The notes: generated by a model not told the origin, from the sequence alone. Counted from the stretch's first letter, positions 13,501 to 24,945 are shown. The stretch is 64,000 nucleotides of DNA from Wurfbainia villosa (GCA_025175895.1 CM046003.1:43704335-43768334); one strand, 5' to 3'. Translations and numbers: made by a program.

Positions 13501-14440
13501 CAGCCAGTCGTTTGGTTTTCTGGAACCCCTGCAAAGTATTGCAGACATGATCAGTGGCTCCCATATCTACACACGAGGTGCCGATAGATAACACCGCGGT
13601 AGATAACACCGCTAAATATGTTTCAACGACTAGACCAAAAGATATAATTTTGTTCTTCTTGCAGTTGGGGCAGTCCTTCTTCCAGTGTCCAGTCTGCTTA
13701 CAAGTGAAGCACTTGCCTTTCGGCTTCTTCACTCCTCCCTGAGTTCCTCCCACTGCCTTCGCCCCAGTTTGTTTCTTCTTCTTCTTGTCTTTCGGCTTAG
13801 AAGTAGAAACCTTTTGGGTCACCATGGCATGCGCCTGAGCACTCTGACAAAATAGCCCCTCTACCGCCTGGAGTTCTGTCAGAAGCTCCGCCAACGAATA
13901 CAACCTCTTGTTCATGTTGTAGTTCAGGTGAAACTGCTCAAAACTCCTAGGTAGAGATTGAAGAATGATATCGACCTGGGTTTCCCCATCGATCTCAGCT
14001 TCGAGGACTTCCAACTCATTCAAATGAGCCATCATTTTGAGAACATGATCCCTTATGGGTGTTCCCTCGATCATGGTGATCGTCATTAGGTTCCTCATGG
14101 CTTTCTTCCTTGCATCCCGATTCTGGTGTCCGAAAAGCTCTTTGAGATTGAGCATCATGTCATAAGCAGTGGGCATGGCTTGATGCTGATGTTGCAGTAC
14201 ATTTGACATAGATGCCAAAATGTAACACCGCGCCATCTCATCAGCTTTTATCCACTTCTTATAACTCTCTTTCTCCTTTTCCCCAGAATCATCTGCAGGC
14301 TTAGGAGGGCACTCTTGGAGGAGTACATATTTGTATTCCTCAGCAGTCAAGACAATGTCAAGATTCCTCTTCCAATCAACATAGTTGGGTCCAATAAGTT
14401 TATTCTCTTTCAGTATCACAACAAGCGGGTTGAAAGTCAT
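10502..14440 (-). pseudogene. E2 gag-pol polyprotein, interrupted by stops
   Basis: The likely start is the methionine at 14440 (MTFNPLVVILKENK), because plant copia gag proteins begin this way; an upstream in-frame ATG at 14488 is less likely. Domains in order: UBN2-type gag, a CCHC knuckle (CFTCKQTGHWKKDC), protease, integrase with a CESCLEGKM zinc pair and D, D, E residues, RT with QMDVKTAFLNG and YVDDILLIGNN, and RNase H. The frame is continuous except for stops at about 11626 (in the RT motif SIYGLKQ), about 10923 and about 10790. The protease active site reads DMGATDHV instead of the usual DSGA. These changes make it inactive as read. Confidence 0.93.
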
Positions 14441-15503
14441 TTTGAAAGAAAACCTAAGAATCACATAGATCAAAACATTAGATTTCAAAAAATTATTGAT
14501 TCCTCAAACAATAAAATTTTAAAATCAACCAACACCTCAAAACACCGAGAATATCATATGCCACGATAGTGTGGACGTATACGAATTCTACATTTGTAAG
14601 AGGAGGTTTTACCCAATAATTATACTATCTTGTCAACCTAATTTTTTGACAAGTAAAATTAATAGTTGGTTCCTCTTTGGCCCTACAAATAAAAGCAGTG
14701 ACTCCGATGGGGAGGATACTTATATTTGTATCTAAGTGTTCACCATTACTCGGTACCAAGGTAATTATCTCGGGTTATGTGCCTTCCGATGGGGAAGTAC
14801 ACACACTCCTTAATAATTTCTTATAACCATATTCGACCTTGTGATCCACAAACAAACTCATCCGATGGGGAGGAAGGCACTCAGAGCCGACGTGCAAGTT
14901 TGTTTGCATCACTTGTCAAATCGTAATGGAGGCCGTGGGAATTTATAAAAATTTCCCTCTCCCACTTAGTAATTTTAAATTGAGAAATTTTCTAGCCTAC
15001 GACATGCATATCAAACAATAAGCAATAAATATGAAAAATAAAAATTTTCCAACTATTATGGATTTTGTCTTCAATATGTCTCCTGTCGTATCGCCTTCTC
15101 GTCCGCTCCTCCTACGCCATGTACGAGTCATCCATAGATCCGAGCCGAGACTAAAAACTATTTTAATTTACATCCATCGATCCTATACTCCACGAGGGAG
15201 TATACATGAAATCTAGATCGAAAGTAAACTAAAATAAAAAGAGTGGCTAAACAATGTCGTATCTAACTTACAAAAAAATTAAATACTAGCCTCGTCAACC
15301 CCGAGAATTCAACAAAATATACTATTACACACATACAATCACATACACACATATGACCATAATAGTCGGATCTTATGCCTGCAATCAAAGAGTTAACCTA
15401 CGCATATCCTACTATTATCCGGCACATATAATATATGAAAAATGCATAAGAGTAACCGAATCCTAAACACACAAAATCGGAAACCGTGGCTCTGATACCA
15501 CAT
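14441..15503 (-). other. E2 leader with primer binding site
   Basis: This non-coding leader lies between the 5' LTR and gag. The primer binding site, complementary to initiator tRNA-Met, occupies 15485-15501 on the minus strand. A phrase on the theme 'CCGATGGGGAGG' recurs at about 14708, 14789 and 14860. No further gene was recognised. Confidence 0.75.
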
Positions 15504-17386
15504 GTTGGGAGGGGAAACTTCGCTTCCCCTTTCAACTTAGTCGCTTGTTCATGGTGATCCCTTCTGCGTCCCCGGATAAAAAATTTATCCTTGACAAGAG
15601 GGATTGCCCAAGCAACCTTGTCATCGTCGTACTATTCATTTAGAGTACTCACTTGAACAAACTTGTTGTTCAAGCGACCAACCTCTATTCCATGAATAGC
15701 CGCGGAATAAACAATGTACGGATCATCGGCTTTTGTATTTATATTCGAGGTCCAAGTATATTTAGCCACAAAACAGAATATATATCATGCATATAATTGA
15801 AAAACAAATATAAACATGTAACAAATGAAAATAGAGAATCGATATACCTCTCGATCTTCTATTGTATGACCTTCCTCCTTTCGGACGTCGTGTGGGCGAC
15901 GATCTACCAAAAGTTGAAGCTCCTAGATCACCAATCTTCCTTCCTTGCTTATTACGAGCAAGAGGAAGAATAGAAACAAGACTTTTCTTCTTCCTTTAGC
16001 CAACCAACAAGCAACAAGCAAGTTGCTTGTCACCGGCCAACAAGGAGAAGGGAGAAGAGATGATTGCCGGCCAAGAGCTTCAAGGGAGGACCCTAAGCCT
16101 TGGTTCCACCGGCCAAGGAGAAGGAGAAGAGCTGTTATGGATGCCGGCCAAGGTGAGGAAGGTGCTGTATGGACGCCGACCACCAAAGAAGAAGAAGGAG
16201 ATAAGGAAAAAATTTCCTTAATAGGTGCCGCCGACTCCAAACCCTAGCCTCCAAGCCTTGCCACACAAAACCCTAATCCTATCTCTAATTGGATTCTTAG
16301 TTGCCGTCCACCCCTTGCCCTCCTTTTATAGAGTTATGGATAAGCCTTGTTTTAATCTCCGCCATTGGTTCTAGGGATTTAATCTCAACCGTCGGATCTA
16401 GAGATTTAATCTCAACCGTCGGATATAGAGATTTAATCTCTACCTTTGGATCTAGAGTTTTGTTTCTATCCATTGGATCTAAGCTTCATGAGGTATTAAT
16501 AGGCTACAATAGGAACCATGAGGAGGAGTTGGATCTTGGCCACCCAATGGATCAAGCCCACATAAAGTCTGATCCATTAACGATAATCCAATCCACTAAA
16601 GGATTATCATTGATCTACCTCACCAACCCCCATAAGTTAATATGGACTCCATATATTATATGTACATTTTCTCCCTGTGTTTAAGATCTCGAATGTCCAT
16701 CGATTAATTAATTTACTGACCATTAATTAATCAACATCTAACTCCATGAGTAGTACCACTCAACCTTTTCATCATGCCGGACCAAGTCCACCTGCAGGGT
16801 TTACATGATGAACCTTATGAGCTCCTCAAGGGGACATCATCATCCTAATATATAGGATATGGTTTCCTCCTATAATCAACGGCACAACATATAAATAATA
16901 TCATTTCCCAACTTACCGAGCCTATCGATTTAATCTATAAATCTCGCCCATTGGTAAATCAAAGAAATGAATACTAAGTATATGTGCCCGCTATTATATC
17001 GGGATTAAGAGTATGTACAATATAATATCCGAGGTCTGATTCAATTATGTAGTCAGCAATAAATCGAATCACCTCTAAGTCGGTCTAGCTCAATACACAC
17101 AAAGTGTACTAGTGTGATTTTATGGTCAACACAAACCAATACCAAATCACACTACAACCATACCAATGGTTTGTCCAAAGTCATCTCAGTTGTGAGCCTA
17201 TACTTATACTTTACAAGGAGTCGATAACATGATCTCCCGTGTGACACCACACACCATATTATCTATAATGTAATGTATTAGACAATATGCATAATCATAA
17301 AAATATACAAACAATGATCATGTGATTCTTATTTCAAAATAAAGATGTTCATACAAAAGATAGACTTTTCGGTATACATCCCAACA
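15504..17386 (-). repeat. E2 5' LTR
   Basis: This 1883-bp LTR differs from its partner mainly by point changes and a short extra copy of a 'GATTTAATCTCAACCGTCGG' phrase near 16400, which accounts for the length difference. It ends CCCAACA, followed by the target duplication CTTAC. A minus-strand TATA-like motif lies near 16325. Confidence 0.93.
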
Positions 17387-19442
17387 CTTACCTCGAGGTC
17401 CTAGTTTTCCATACTTGTGAGAACTGTCATAAACATATGCAGCCGACCCCCAGGGTCTCAGATTTCCCAAATCTGGTTTTTTGCTTGTCCAACGTTCATA
17501 TGGGGTAGATGGAACTGACTTTGAAGGTACTTTGTTAAGTATATAGGTTGCAGCTAACAATGTATCTCCCCAATAGGAGATTGGCAAATTAGCCTGCGCC
17601 ATCATAGACCTAACCATTTCGAGAAGAGTCCTATTTCTTCTCTCAGCAACCCCATTTTGCTGTGGAGTTCCAGGGATCGTCAGCTGTCTAATAATCCCTT
17701 TATCATTACATATTGTCTTGAACATATCAGACAAGTATTCTCTTCCACGGTCAGTGCGTAAAGTCTTAACCTTATGTTCCGTTTGATTCTCAACTTCGTT
17801 CATATAACGAATGAAGCAATCCAATGCTTCAGATTTGTGAGAAATCAAATACACATGACCGAAACGAGAGAAATCATCAATAAATGTAATGAAATAAGAA
17901 GCTCCATGTCTAGCCCTCACATTCATTGGACCACAAATATCCGAATGAATCAATTGCAATGGTGACTCTGCCCTAACAGCCTTACCGAATGGTTTTCTAA
18001 TTGCTTTTCTAGCAAGATAATACTCACATACATACAAGATAATCTTAGCTCGAGAGCCCAATAAGCCCTCTTTAGCTAACCGATTCATGCGATCTTGTCC
18101 TATATGTCTTAATCTAGCATGCCAAATATCATTAGTTATTTTTGCATCACTAGTAAGAGTAATATTTGAAAAACAATTATCAATCGCACAATTATCATTG
18201 GGTTCCACATCAAGAACCATAAAACCTTCGATAAAAAACCATAATCGATTGACACTGAGTCAATCTTGAGTTCAATACATCGACTGTAAAAATTTATACA
18301 ATACCCTAAATCAAGAATACAAGTAACGGAAACAAGATTCCTCCGAATCTCAGGAGCATACAAGACATCATGTAGAAACAATGTTCTTCCACCCCGAAGG
18401 TTAAGTTTACAAGTGCGGACTCCTTTGACTTCGACTCTTGCATTGTTTCCTACATATATCCATTTGTTGCTAGCTGGTATCCTGCGATACTCTACATATG
18501 TAACTCGCTCCTGAGCTACATGGTTGGTTGCTCCCGAATCTATAATCCATAAAGGATAAGAATCAGCCAACAACACAGAACTAGCAACAAAATGCTCAAA
18601 AGACAGACTAGAAGTTACCTTTCTTGGCTCGGTACACTCCCGAGCATAGTGACCCTTCTTGTCACAATTAAAGCAAGTTACCTTACTTTTAGGTTTCTTC
18701 CTCGTCTTCTTATTCTTCTTCTTCTTGATTGGGCCTGTCCCACCTACAGCAGCATCTTTCTTCTTCTTTCCCTTCCCTTTCTTGAACCATCTCTTTTTCT
18801 TGGATCTAGATGATCCAGCAGAACCGGTAGCTAAATAGGCTTGGCCAGAAATCCTCGTAGATTCTACTCTCTCTGCCTCAAGTTCTACATGGCGTAAGAC
18901 ATCAGCGAAAGTCTTAATACTCTCGCTGTGAGTTAGAGTCTGCTTCATGGTCTCCCAAGAATCTGGAAGGGATCGAATGACTGCCTGAACTTGTTGTTCA
19001 TCTATCAGCTCGTGACCGGTAGTTTTAAGCTCTCGAATCATATTCGACATCTCCTTGAGATGTTGAACCATTGTTACATTCGGGCGCTTCTTGTAGCTAT
19101 CGAACTGCTTGCTCAGATCGACTCACCGACTTTTCCTTAAGGGGCAACCTGCATGATGAGTCAAGGATACGACTCATACTCAAAAACTAGGTCATCTATC
19201 ATTGAACTAATCAAGATGCCCTTAGCAGTGGAGTCTTTCTTCTTCCATGCCTTGTAGGCATCAAGATCTCGTCTGTTTTGTGCAGTGGGACCATCTACAG
19301 GTTCTACCATGACCTGATTTACAACCTCTAGAACTTCTTATTCCTCAAGTACATACTGTATCTTGAGGTGTCAGATCTTGTAGTTATCCCCATTGAGTTT
19401 CTCACCCTTATTAAGTTCAACTATGATATTTTTAGTTGCCAT
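17387..19442 (-). pseudogene. E1 gag, protease and first half of integrase
   Basis: The gag start is the ATG at 19442 (MATKNIIVELNKGEKLNG), a typical copia gag beginning. In order: UBN2-type gag with early stops (for example just after NGDNYKI), a CCHC knuckle (CFNCDKKGHYAREC), an intact protease motif (IIDSGATNHV), and the integrase with HSDICGPM, FIDDFSRF and NGVAERRNRT. The second cysteine pair of the integrase zinc finger reads CEYY rather than CxxC, so one metal ligand is lost. E2 truncates the frame at 17386 within the part after the catalytic core; reading resumes at 8611. Confidence 0.92.
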
Positions 19443-19840
19443 AACCTAACATAAATAAATATATTATTTAGTTATTCAGTGTATGATTTTATGTATGTAA
19501 TCTATAAATTGACTCAATGTGAATTCGATTTGGTTTACAAAATCAAATGACAATCCAATTCCCACTCATCATTTGTATGTTCCAATCGAATCGACTTTGA
19601 TCAATTACATTACATACATCCCATCTTAACATGATATTATTAAATGAACCTATCATTTAAATTGTACTCAATATGAACAAATCAAAGAGCAAAAATATTA
19701 TGCATCATGTAGAGTTAACAGCATAAAATGAACATATCATTAAATTAAACTTGTTGTACATTGTCAACACATAACGAAGATAACTCTACTAAGAATGTTA
19801 CATATAACATTCTTCCTGCTCATAACTGAAAAATAAAAAA

Positions 19841-20269
19841 CTAAACAACTAGATAGATAATCATTACTCCCACTAGGATAAACACTAGTACAGTAATGAT
19901 CCAAACATGCCCAATCTTCTTGGGCTGAACTTCCGAATCATCCTCTGGTTTATCACGATGCACCTCACAGTCCTCGTAGTGAAGTAGCTTAGCGCATAAC
20001 TGGGGATAAGAGATGCGTCCCTCATAGCGCCCCCAGATCCGATGTGCTTTGTAACTCAGGTGTTGTGGCAGTGAGCGAACCAGAGCCCAAATTCTGTAAT
20101 TCTCTAGAATCAAAAACTCCTGCATCTCGAGTCTCCAGAATAATCTATCAAGCCTCCCGATGTGCCACCCAACTCCATGAGCTGAGTCATACTCTATCCC
20201 GTGGATAACCTCTCTTAGCCGATTACGCAATACATCGCGTCTCGTCATAGTGGTAATCATCCGTGCCAT
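19841..20269 (-). CDS. Gag-like protein with C-terminal membrane anchor, upstream of E1 gag
   Basis: This intact 142-codon frame starts at 20269 and lies about 400 bp upstream of E1 gag on the same strand. What is seen: an N-terminal basic part (MARMITTMTRRDVLRNRLRE), a central part whose spacing resembles UBN2-type gag (WALVRSLPQHL near residues 61-71, then LCAKLLHYE near 92-100), a charged linker, and a hydrophobic stretch of about 22 residues at the very end (about 119-142). That stretch would make a tail-anchored membrane protein. E1 gag itself carries stops, yet this frame does not. The resemblance to gag is by eye only. It could be a duplicated and diverged gag segment, a captured host gene, or chance. 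Confidence 0.55.
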   Translation of the reverse strand: MARMITTMTRRDVLRNRLREVIHGIEYDSAHGVGWHIGRLDRLFWRLEMQEFLILENYRIWALVRSLPQHLSYKAHRIWGRYEGRISYPQLCAKLLHYEDCEVHRDKPEDDSEVQPKKIGHVWIITVLVFILVGVMIIYLVV

Positions 20270-21858
20270 CTGAAAATTGATATTAATTAAGTCAGTACAA
20301 AACTGAAAAACCAGTATATATACTGGCTTTATTCAATTTATATATAGGCATAGATCCATCAAAATAAATCAAGAACAAATTTTCTTGATTTTATAGAGGA
20401 TTGTCGACCGACTTACTTAGACAAGTCAATTGGTACTTTTACCAATTGATTATCATCTAAGTTTAGTCGACTAGTACCATGAAGACTCAATATTGACTGT
20501 GAGAGTCCAACCACCATGCAATTTGCTCCGAGTACCCCAGGCACTCAAGCAATATGCATAGTATTCTTTCTCATCGTTCCTAGGCATCAACTCTAGTTCA
20601 TTTGGTCTATCTCTAAGTTGTTTAAATCAAGTCCTAATTGTTCCAAATAATTCCTTGATTATTTAGTCATGAGTTTAGTTGACCAAAGTCAACTTTAGCA
20701 AGTCAGTCAATGTCAAATCATGCTAATCAATGCCAATATGGACAAATCCAGTTCGATCAAGCATGATTAAGTCGAACCAAATTAGAGTTGAGTTAACTAA
20801 GTCCAATTTACACTTGGTCGTGCCAGAGCACTTAACACAACACTTGTTTGAGCTAATTGGGCACCTAGCTTTCGTTGAAATCCAATTAATTAAACCTATG
20901 CCCAAATTAATTTGAATCTCAAATTAAAGCCTAAGTCCAATTTATTCAATCAGGCCTCTCTAATTGACATCCCAATTATTAAAAAAAAAACTGATTCTGA
21001 GCCCATTTTTCATTCGACCCAATAAAATTCAGCCCAATTAATTCGACCCACTTTAAAAACTGCCCTGGCAAGATGGTAAACCGCCCTGCCAGGTGGTAAA
21101 CCGCCCTGCCAGGCTTTGCCAGGCGGTAAACTGCCCTAGCAGGACGATAAACCACCCTAGAAGGCGGTAAACCACCTTGCCATGCAGTAAACTACCCTGG
21201 CAGGCGCTCAAACTGCCCTGCCGGGGCTCAAACCACCCTGCTGGGCTCAAACCGCCCTGGTTGGCGCACAAATTGCCCCGTCGAGACTCAAACCGCCCTG
21301 GTAGAGCTCAAAACTGCCCTGGCAGCATTCAAACTGCCCTTTTGGCAGTTAAACCGCTTTGCCAAGCACAAATTTGCCCTAGAATGCGGTAAACCACCCT
21401 AGCAGGCAGTAAACTGCTTTGGCAAACGGTAAAACTATCCTGCCCTGCAGGGAAACCGCCCTGCCTTGGCTAAAAACTACCCTGTCGGTAGTTCTTCGCC
21501 CTGGCTGGGGCTAAAATTGCCTCGGCCAGCGCCGAAACTGCCCTGCCCCGGGTAAACCGCCCTGCCGGTGGTTCAACCGCCCGGGCAGGGGTCAAACTGC
21601 TTTGCCTAACGTTGAAACCACCCTTCCAGGGTAGTTTCCGGCCAGCGCAGTTAGCCCAAAGTGGTTTTCCACTCGACAAACCACTCTGGAATGGCCAGGG
21701 TGGTTTATCCAGAGTGGATTTCCACTCGCCGCAGAAACAGTGTTTTCTGCACTGTTCATCTTCTTCCTCGCGCGATTTTCGCAATGAATAGCTTATTTTA
21801 TGCAGAAAAAAAATCCTAATCTCTATTAGATTCTTTCCAACAAGGGCTCTGATACCAA
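20270..21858 (-). other. E1 leader region
   Basis: This is non-coding sequence between the E1 5' LTR and the small membrane-protein frame. It includes the tRNA-Met primer binding site at 21841-21857 and a GC-rich minisatellite at 21056-21660. The rest is AT-rich, with recurring 'AGTCAA' and 'CCAATT' phrases around 20400-21050. No promoter was recognised for the small frame. Confidence 0.7.
21056..21660. repeat. About 20-bp minisatellite in the E1 leader
   Basis: About 30 imperfect copies of a roughly 20-bp unit on the theme 'GGTAAACCGCCCTGCCAGG' run head to tail. Some units are 24-30 bp and many have drifted. The array sits between primer binding site and first reading frame, where it would form part of the element RNA. 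The alternation of CCAGG and CCTGG types gives it strong potential to fold. Confidence 0.85.
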
Positions 21859-22261
21859 TGTTGGCAGTTTTAGCATCTAATTCGAGATTAACTAATCAAA
21901 ATAAAAGAAAGAACGAAACATGAAGATGTAATGAAACTTACAGTGATCGTCAGAAATCTTCTCGCTTCCTGGTACTATTTTGGACGAAGTTTCTACTTGC
22001 GATATGAGGATCGATCACACCGGAAAGAACCTCTCTTACACGAGACAAATTCCGACAGTGCCTTGGTGTTTCTATTCACTCCGATTATCTCTCGAATAGT
22101 CTTTCGACATCACTCTGATTACTCTCACTTCTCTCTTTAGACGCACACCCATATATAGGGAAAAAGGCAGCACACGACTCCTTGAGCCATGCGTGCACAC
22201 GTGTGCAGTTGCAGAAACTGCAATCACGAAACTATGTATGCAGTTACATGAACTGCCTACA
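21859..22261 (-). repeat. E1 5' LTR
   Basis: This 403-bp LTR matches 679-1081 in length and most of its sequence. The TATATA-type motif is on the minus strand at about 22150-22158. It ends CCTACA, followed by ATCTT. Confidence 0.9.
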
Positions 22262-22631
22262 ATCTTACTATTAGTGATCGAGTTAGCAATTTTAAAAGCA
22301 CCTCGCTAGTTCTTTGAGTATGGATGCCACAGGGATAGGGTGGTGGTTAAGGCATGGTGGTGCTTGCAGAAGTGGCATGGGTCGATTCCAGAGGAGGTTT
22401 AAAGTCCTTTCTTGGATTCAGATGACCCCTACGTGTCTTGGCCATTACATTAATGCTCATAGGGCCCTTCGTGATTTATCTCCCTCACAATGGTCGTGGG
22501 ACAGGCCGATGGAGGTCGCTAGGTTGGTGGTTCCAACCTTTGCAGATGCAGGAGAAGATGTTAGGGGAATATAATAATTTTTAACATCATTACACTACAA
22601 ATATTAATGATACTTGTTTTCACATAGGCGA
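22262..22631. other. Short unassigned segment with a possible tRNA-derived SINE
   Basis: The segment lies between E1 and E4. At about 22336-22405 it has a weak A-box-like phrase (GTGGTTAAGGCATGG) and, about 45 bp on, GGTCGATTCC, close to the RNA polymerase III B-box consensus. A tRNA-derived short interspersed element is one reading. I see no clear poly-A or poly-T end and no target duplication. An 86-codon frame here has no recognised homology. Confidence 0.3.
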
Positions 22632-23433
22632 TATTTTGACTGGGAACTAGAGATAGGATGACTTACTATAGTACCACAGTCGAACACTTTCAACCGGTTG
22701 AGTATAAGTCATATCGGTCTTCAATAATATCCTTCGTTAATGAAGTCAGGCTTCAATGAGTAGATCCAACTTTGTAAGTCATCACTGTACTTCGGAAGTT
22801 AGGCATTATTTGCGTGGTTGGGAGGTCGAGAGTCATCCGTGAGGTCGGGTGCTTTTGCATGCTCGGGAGGTCTGGCATTGAGGAGGTCGGGTGCTATGTG
22901 CACTCAGGAGATCAAGAGACTTGGAGGGAGCTTAGTTGCCTAAAAGGACATAAATTGATTAGAAGGGGGCCAAGGCGGACCTCGGCGAAGCTCCTTCGAC
23001 GTTCAAGTCAAAAGGTAGAGAAAAAGTATAAAAGTAGAGAATGAAAAAGTAGTGAGCGAAAAGAAAAAAAGGTTCTAGTCTTGAGATCTCCCTTTCCTTT
23101 ATATAGGGAGAGAAGGGGTGCACCTTTTTTTATGGAGGGATACCAAAGGACACATTTTTATGGAGGGATACCAAAGGATGCACATTTATGGAGGAAGGCC
23201 AAAGGATGCACTTTTATGGAGAAATGCCAAAGGATGCACCTTTATGATTGTTGAGCCCTTTTGTCTGCTTGCCAATTATGCTAAGCCCTAGCGGGTCGGC
23301 TTGACCTTTTTGCTGAATCGAGCTTAGGTTCTTTTCTACTGGGCTAGGTCTAGGCTTTATTTTACTGAATTCTACCTCAGCTTGATCGTTGACTAGACCT
23401 TTCCACTTGGCGAGGAAGACATTCGTCATATCG
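22632..23433 (-). repeat. E4 3' LTR
   Basis: This is an 802-bp copy of the LTR at 41747-42521. A minus-strand TATATAAAG motif is at about 23097-23105. Short direct repeats on the theme 'TTTATGGAGGAA..CCAAAGGA' lie at about 23120-23240. Confidence 0.78.
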
Positions 23434-23569
23434 CAAGCATCCCCCCTATTCTAGTTGAAGGAGGTGTAAGTCTGATTAACTAGACATTGTATGGAGTCCT
23501 TATCCTAGAACCGAGATAATATGCAGGGGTGGAGTAAAAGAAGAAAATGTCTAATGGATGTCTCGGTTT

Positions 23570-24412
23570 GAGACAAAGGTACTATATCTGGAGAATACTA
23601 AAGGATGCCTTAGGCCGAGACTAAGAGAACCGAGTTGTCGAGGAGCTAAATGCTAAGGACACCTTAGTTTGAAACTAAGGGTAAGAAAACCGAAGGCCAC
23701 CTTAGTTTGAGACTAAGGGGTTAATAAGGGTGCATGGATTCGAGCTGAAGATCAACTCTGGAGAATATCGGAGGAGGAATAAACTTCGTCGAACTGACAA
23801 TTTTACTGATAGACGTCTTAATTAGAGACTAAAGGAATAAACATCGTCGAACTGGAGACTTTGTTGATGGACGTCTTAGTTCGAGACTAAGGGAATAATC
23901 AACATGGAACTGACAACTTAGTCCGAGACTAAGGGAATAAACAATGTCGAACTGATGACTTTGCTAATGGATGCCTTAGTCTGAGACTAAGGGAATAAAC
24001 GACATCGAGCTGGTGACTTTACTGATAGACACCTCAGTCTGAGATCAAAGGAAATAAACAGTGTTGATCTAGCGATTTTGCTGATGGACGCCTTAGTCCA
24101 AGATTAAGGGAATAAACGACGTCGAACTGGTGACTTTGCTAATGGACACCTTAATCCGAGACTAAGGAAATAAATGATGCTGAATTGGCGACTTTATTGA
24201 TGGACACCTTAGTCTGAGACTAAGGGAATAAACGATGCCGAATTGATGACTTTGCTGATGGACACCTTAGTCTGAGACTAAGGGAATAAATGATGTCGAA
24301 CTGATAACTTTGTAGATGGACGCCTTAGTCTGATACCAGTGGGAATAAACAGTGTCGAACTGACGACTTTGCTGATGGACACCTTAGTATGAAACTAAGA
24401 GAATAAACGGAG
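23570..24412. repeat. About 58-bp tandem array inside E4
   Basis: Ten or more copies of a unit of about 58 bp are present, each with GAATAAAC, then TCGAACTG, GACTTTGCTGATGGA, and CTTAGTCTGAGACTAAGG. Spacing of the GAATAAAC phrase between 23936 and 24283 is close to 58 bp each time. The end of each unit (CTTAGTCTGAGACTAAG) is itself a near-perfect inverted repeat. Confidence 0.88.
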
Positions 24413-24945
24413 CCTCGATCCTCAACTCCAGAAGATCCATGGAGTCAAGGAGAGAATGAGTAATCTCTATCTTCGACTCTAGAAGGTCCACGGAGTCGAG
24501 GAGAGAATGAGTAAGCTCGATCCTCAACTCCAGAAGGTCCACAGAGTCGAGGAGAGAATAAGTAAGCTCGATCCTTGACTCCAGAAGGTCCACAGAGTCG
24601 AGAAGAGAATAAGTAAGTTCAATCCTCGACTCCATAAGATCCCCAGAGTCGAGGAGATAATATAAGTAAGTTTGATCATTGACTCTAGAAGATCCGTGGA
24701 GTTGAGGAGAGAATGAATAAGCACGATCCTCAAATCCAGGAGATCTAGGGAGTTGAGGAGAGAATGAGTAAGCTTGATCCTCGACTCCAGAAGATCCATA
24801 GAGTCAAGGAGAGAATGAGTAAAGCTCGATCCTTGATTCCAAGAGCTCCATGGAGTCGAGGAGAGGATAAGTAAGCTCGATCCTCGATTCCAAAAGTCTA
24901 CGATGTCGAGGAGAGAATATAAGTAAACTCAATCCTCCAAAACAT
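24413..24945. repeat. 51-bp tandem array inside E4
   Basis: About ten copies of a unit of 51 bp follow the previous array directly. Each has GATCCTCGACTCCAGAAG and GAGTCGAGGAGAGAATGAGT. Because 51 is a multiple of three, the minus strand reads open across most of it with a 17-residue repeating pattern; this follows from the repeat and need not mean a protein. Confidence 0.88.

Larger units (their letters stand above)
8612..17386 (-). mobile_element. E2: near-complete Ty1/copia retrotransposon nested in E1 integrase
   Basis: LTRs at 8612-10468 and 15504-17386 begin TGTTGGG and end CCCAACA. The 5-bp target duplication CTTAC (8607-8611 and 17387-17391) is perfect. The primer site TGGTATCAGAGCCACGG (minus strand, 15485-15501) and a purine tract by the left LTR set a minus-strand orientation. 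The 8775-bp element has one long gag-pol frame broken only by stops, so it is the youngest-looking coding element in the left block. The interrupted E1 frame resumes on its other side, which independently fixes both boundaries. Confidence 0.95.
679..22261 (-). mobile_element. E1: minus-strand Ty1/copia retrotransposon, interrupted by E2 and E3
   Basis: Two 403-bp LTRs (679-1081 and 21859-22261) begin TGTTGG and end CCTACA. Flanking 5-bp sequences are ATTTT and ATCTT, which match at four of five positions. The primer binding site, complementary to initiator tRNA-Met, abuts the right LTR on the minus strand (about 21841-21857), so the element reads right to left. Order on the minus strand: leader with a minisatellite, a small membrane-protein frame, gag, protease, integrase, [E2], reverse transcriptase, RNase H, a 3' non-coding part holding E3, then the 3' LTR. 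Protease-integrase-RT order marks it as copia. Without the nested elements it is about 8.6 kb. The gag-pol frame carries several stops, so it is dead as an autonomous element. Confidence 0.92.

Noticed and set aside
24384..24799. Repetitive protein with 17-residue repeats (minus strand)
   Set aside because: Openness follows from a 51-bp tandem unit; no other coding sign.
23570..24945. CRISPR-like array
   Set aside because: Units are directly adjacent without unique spacers, in a plant retrotransposon.
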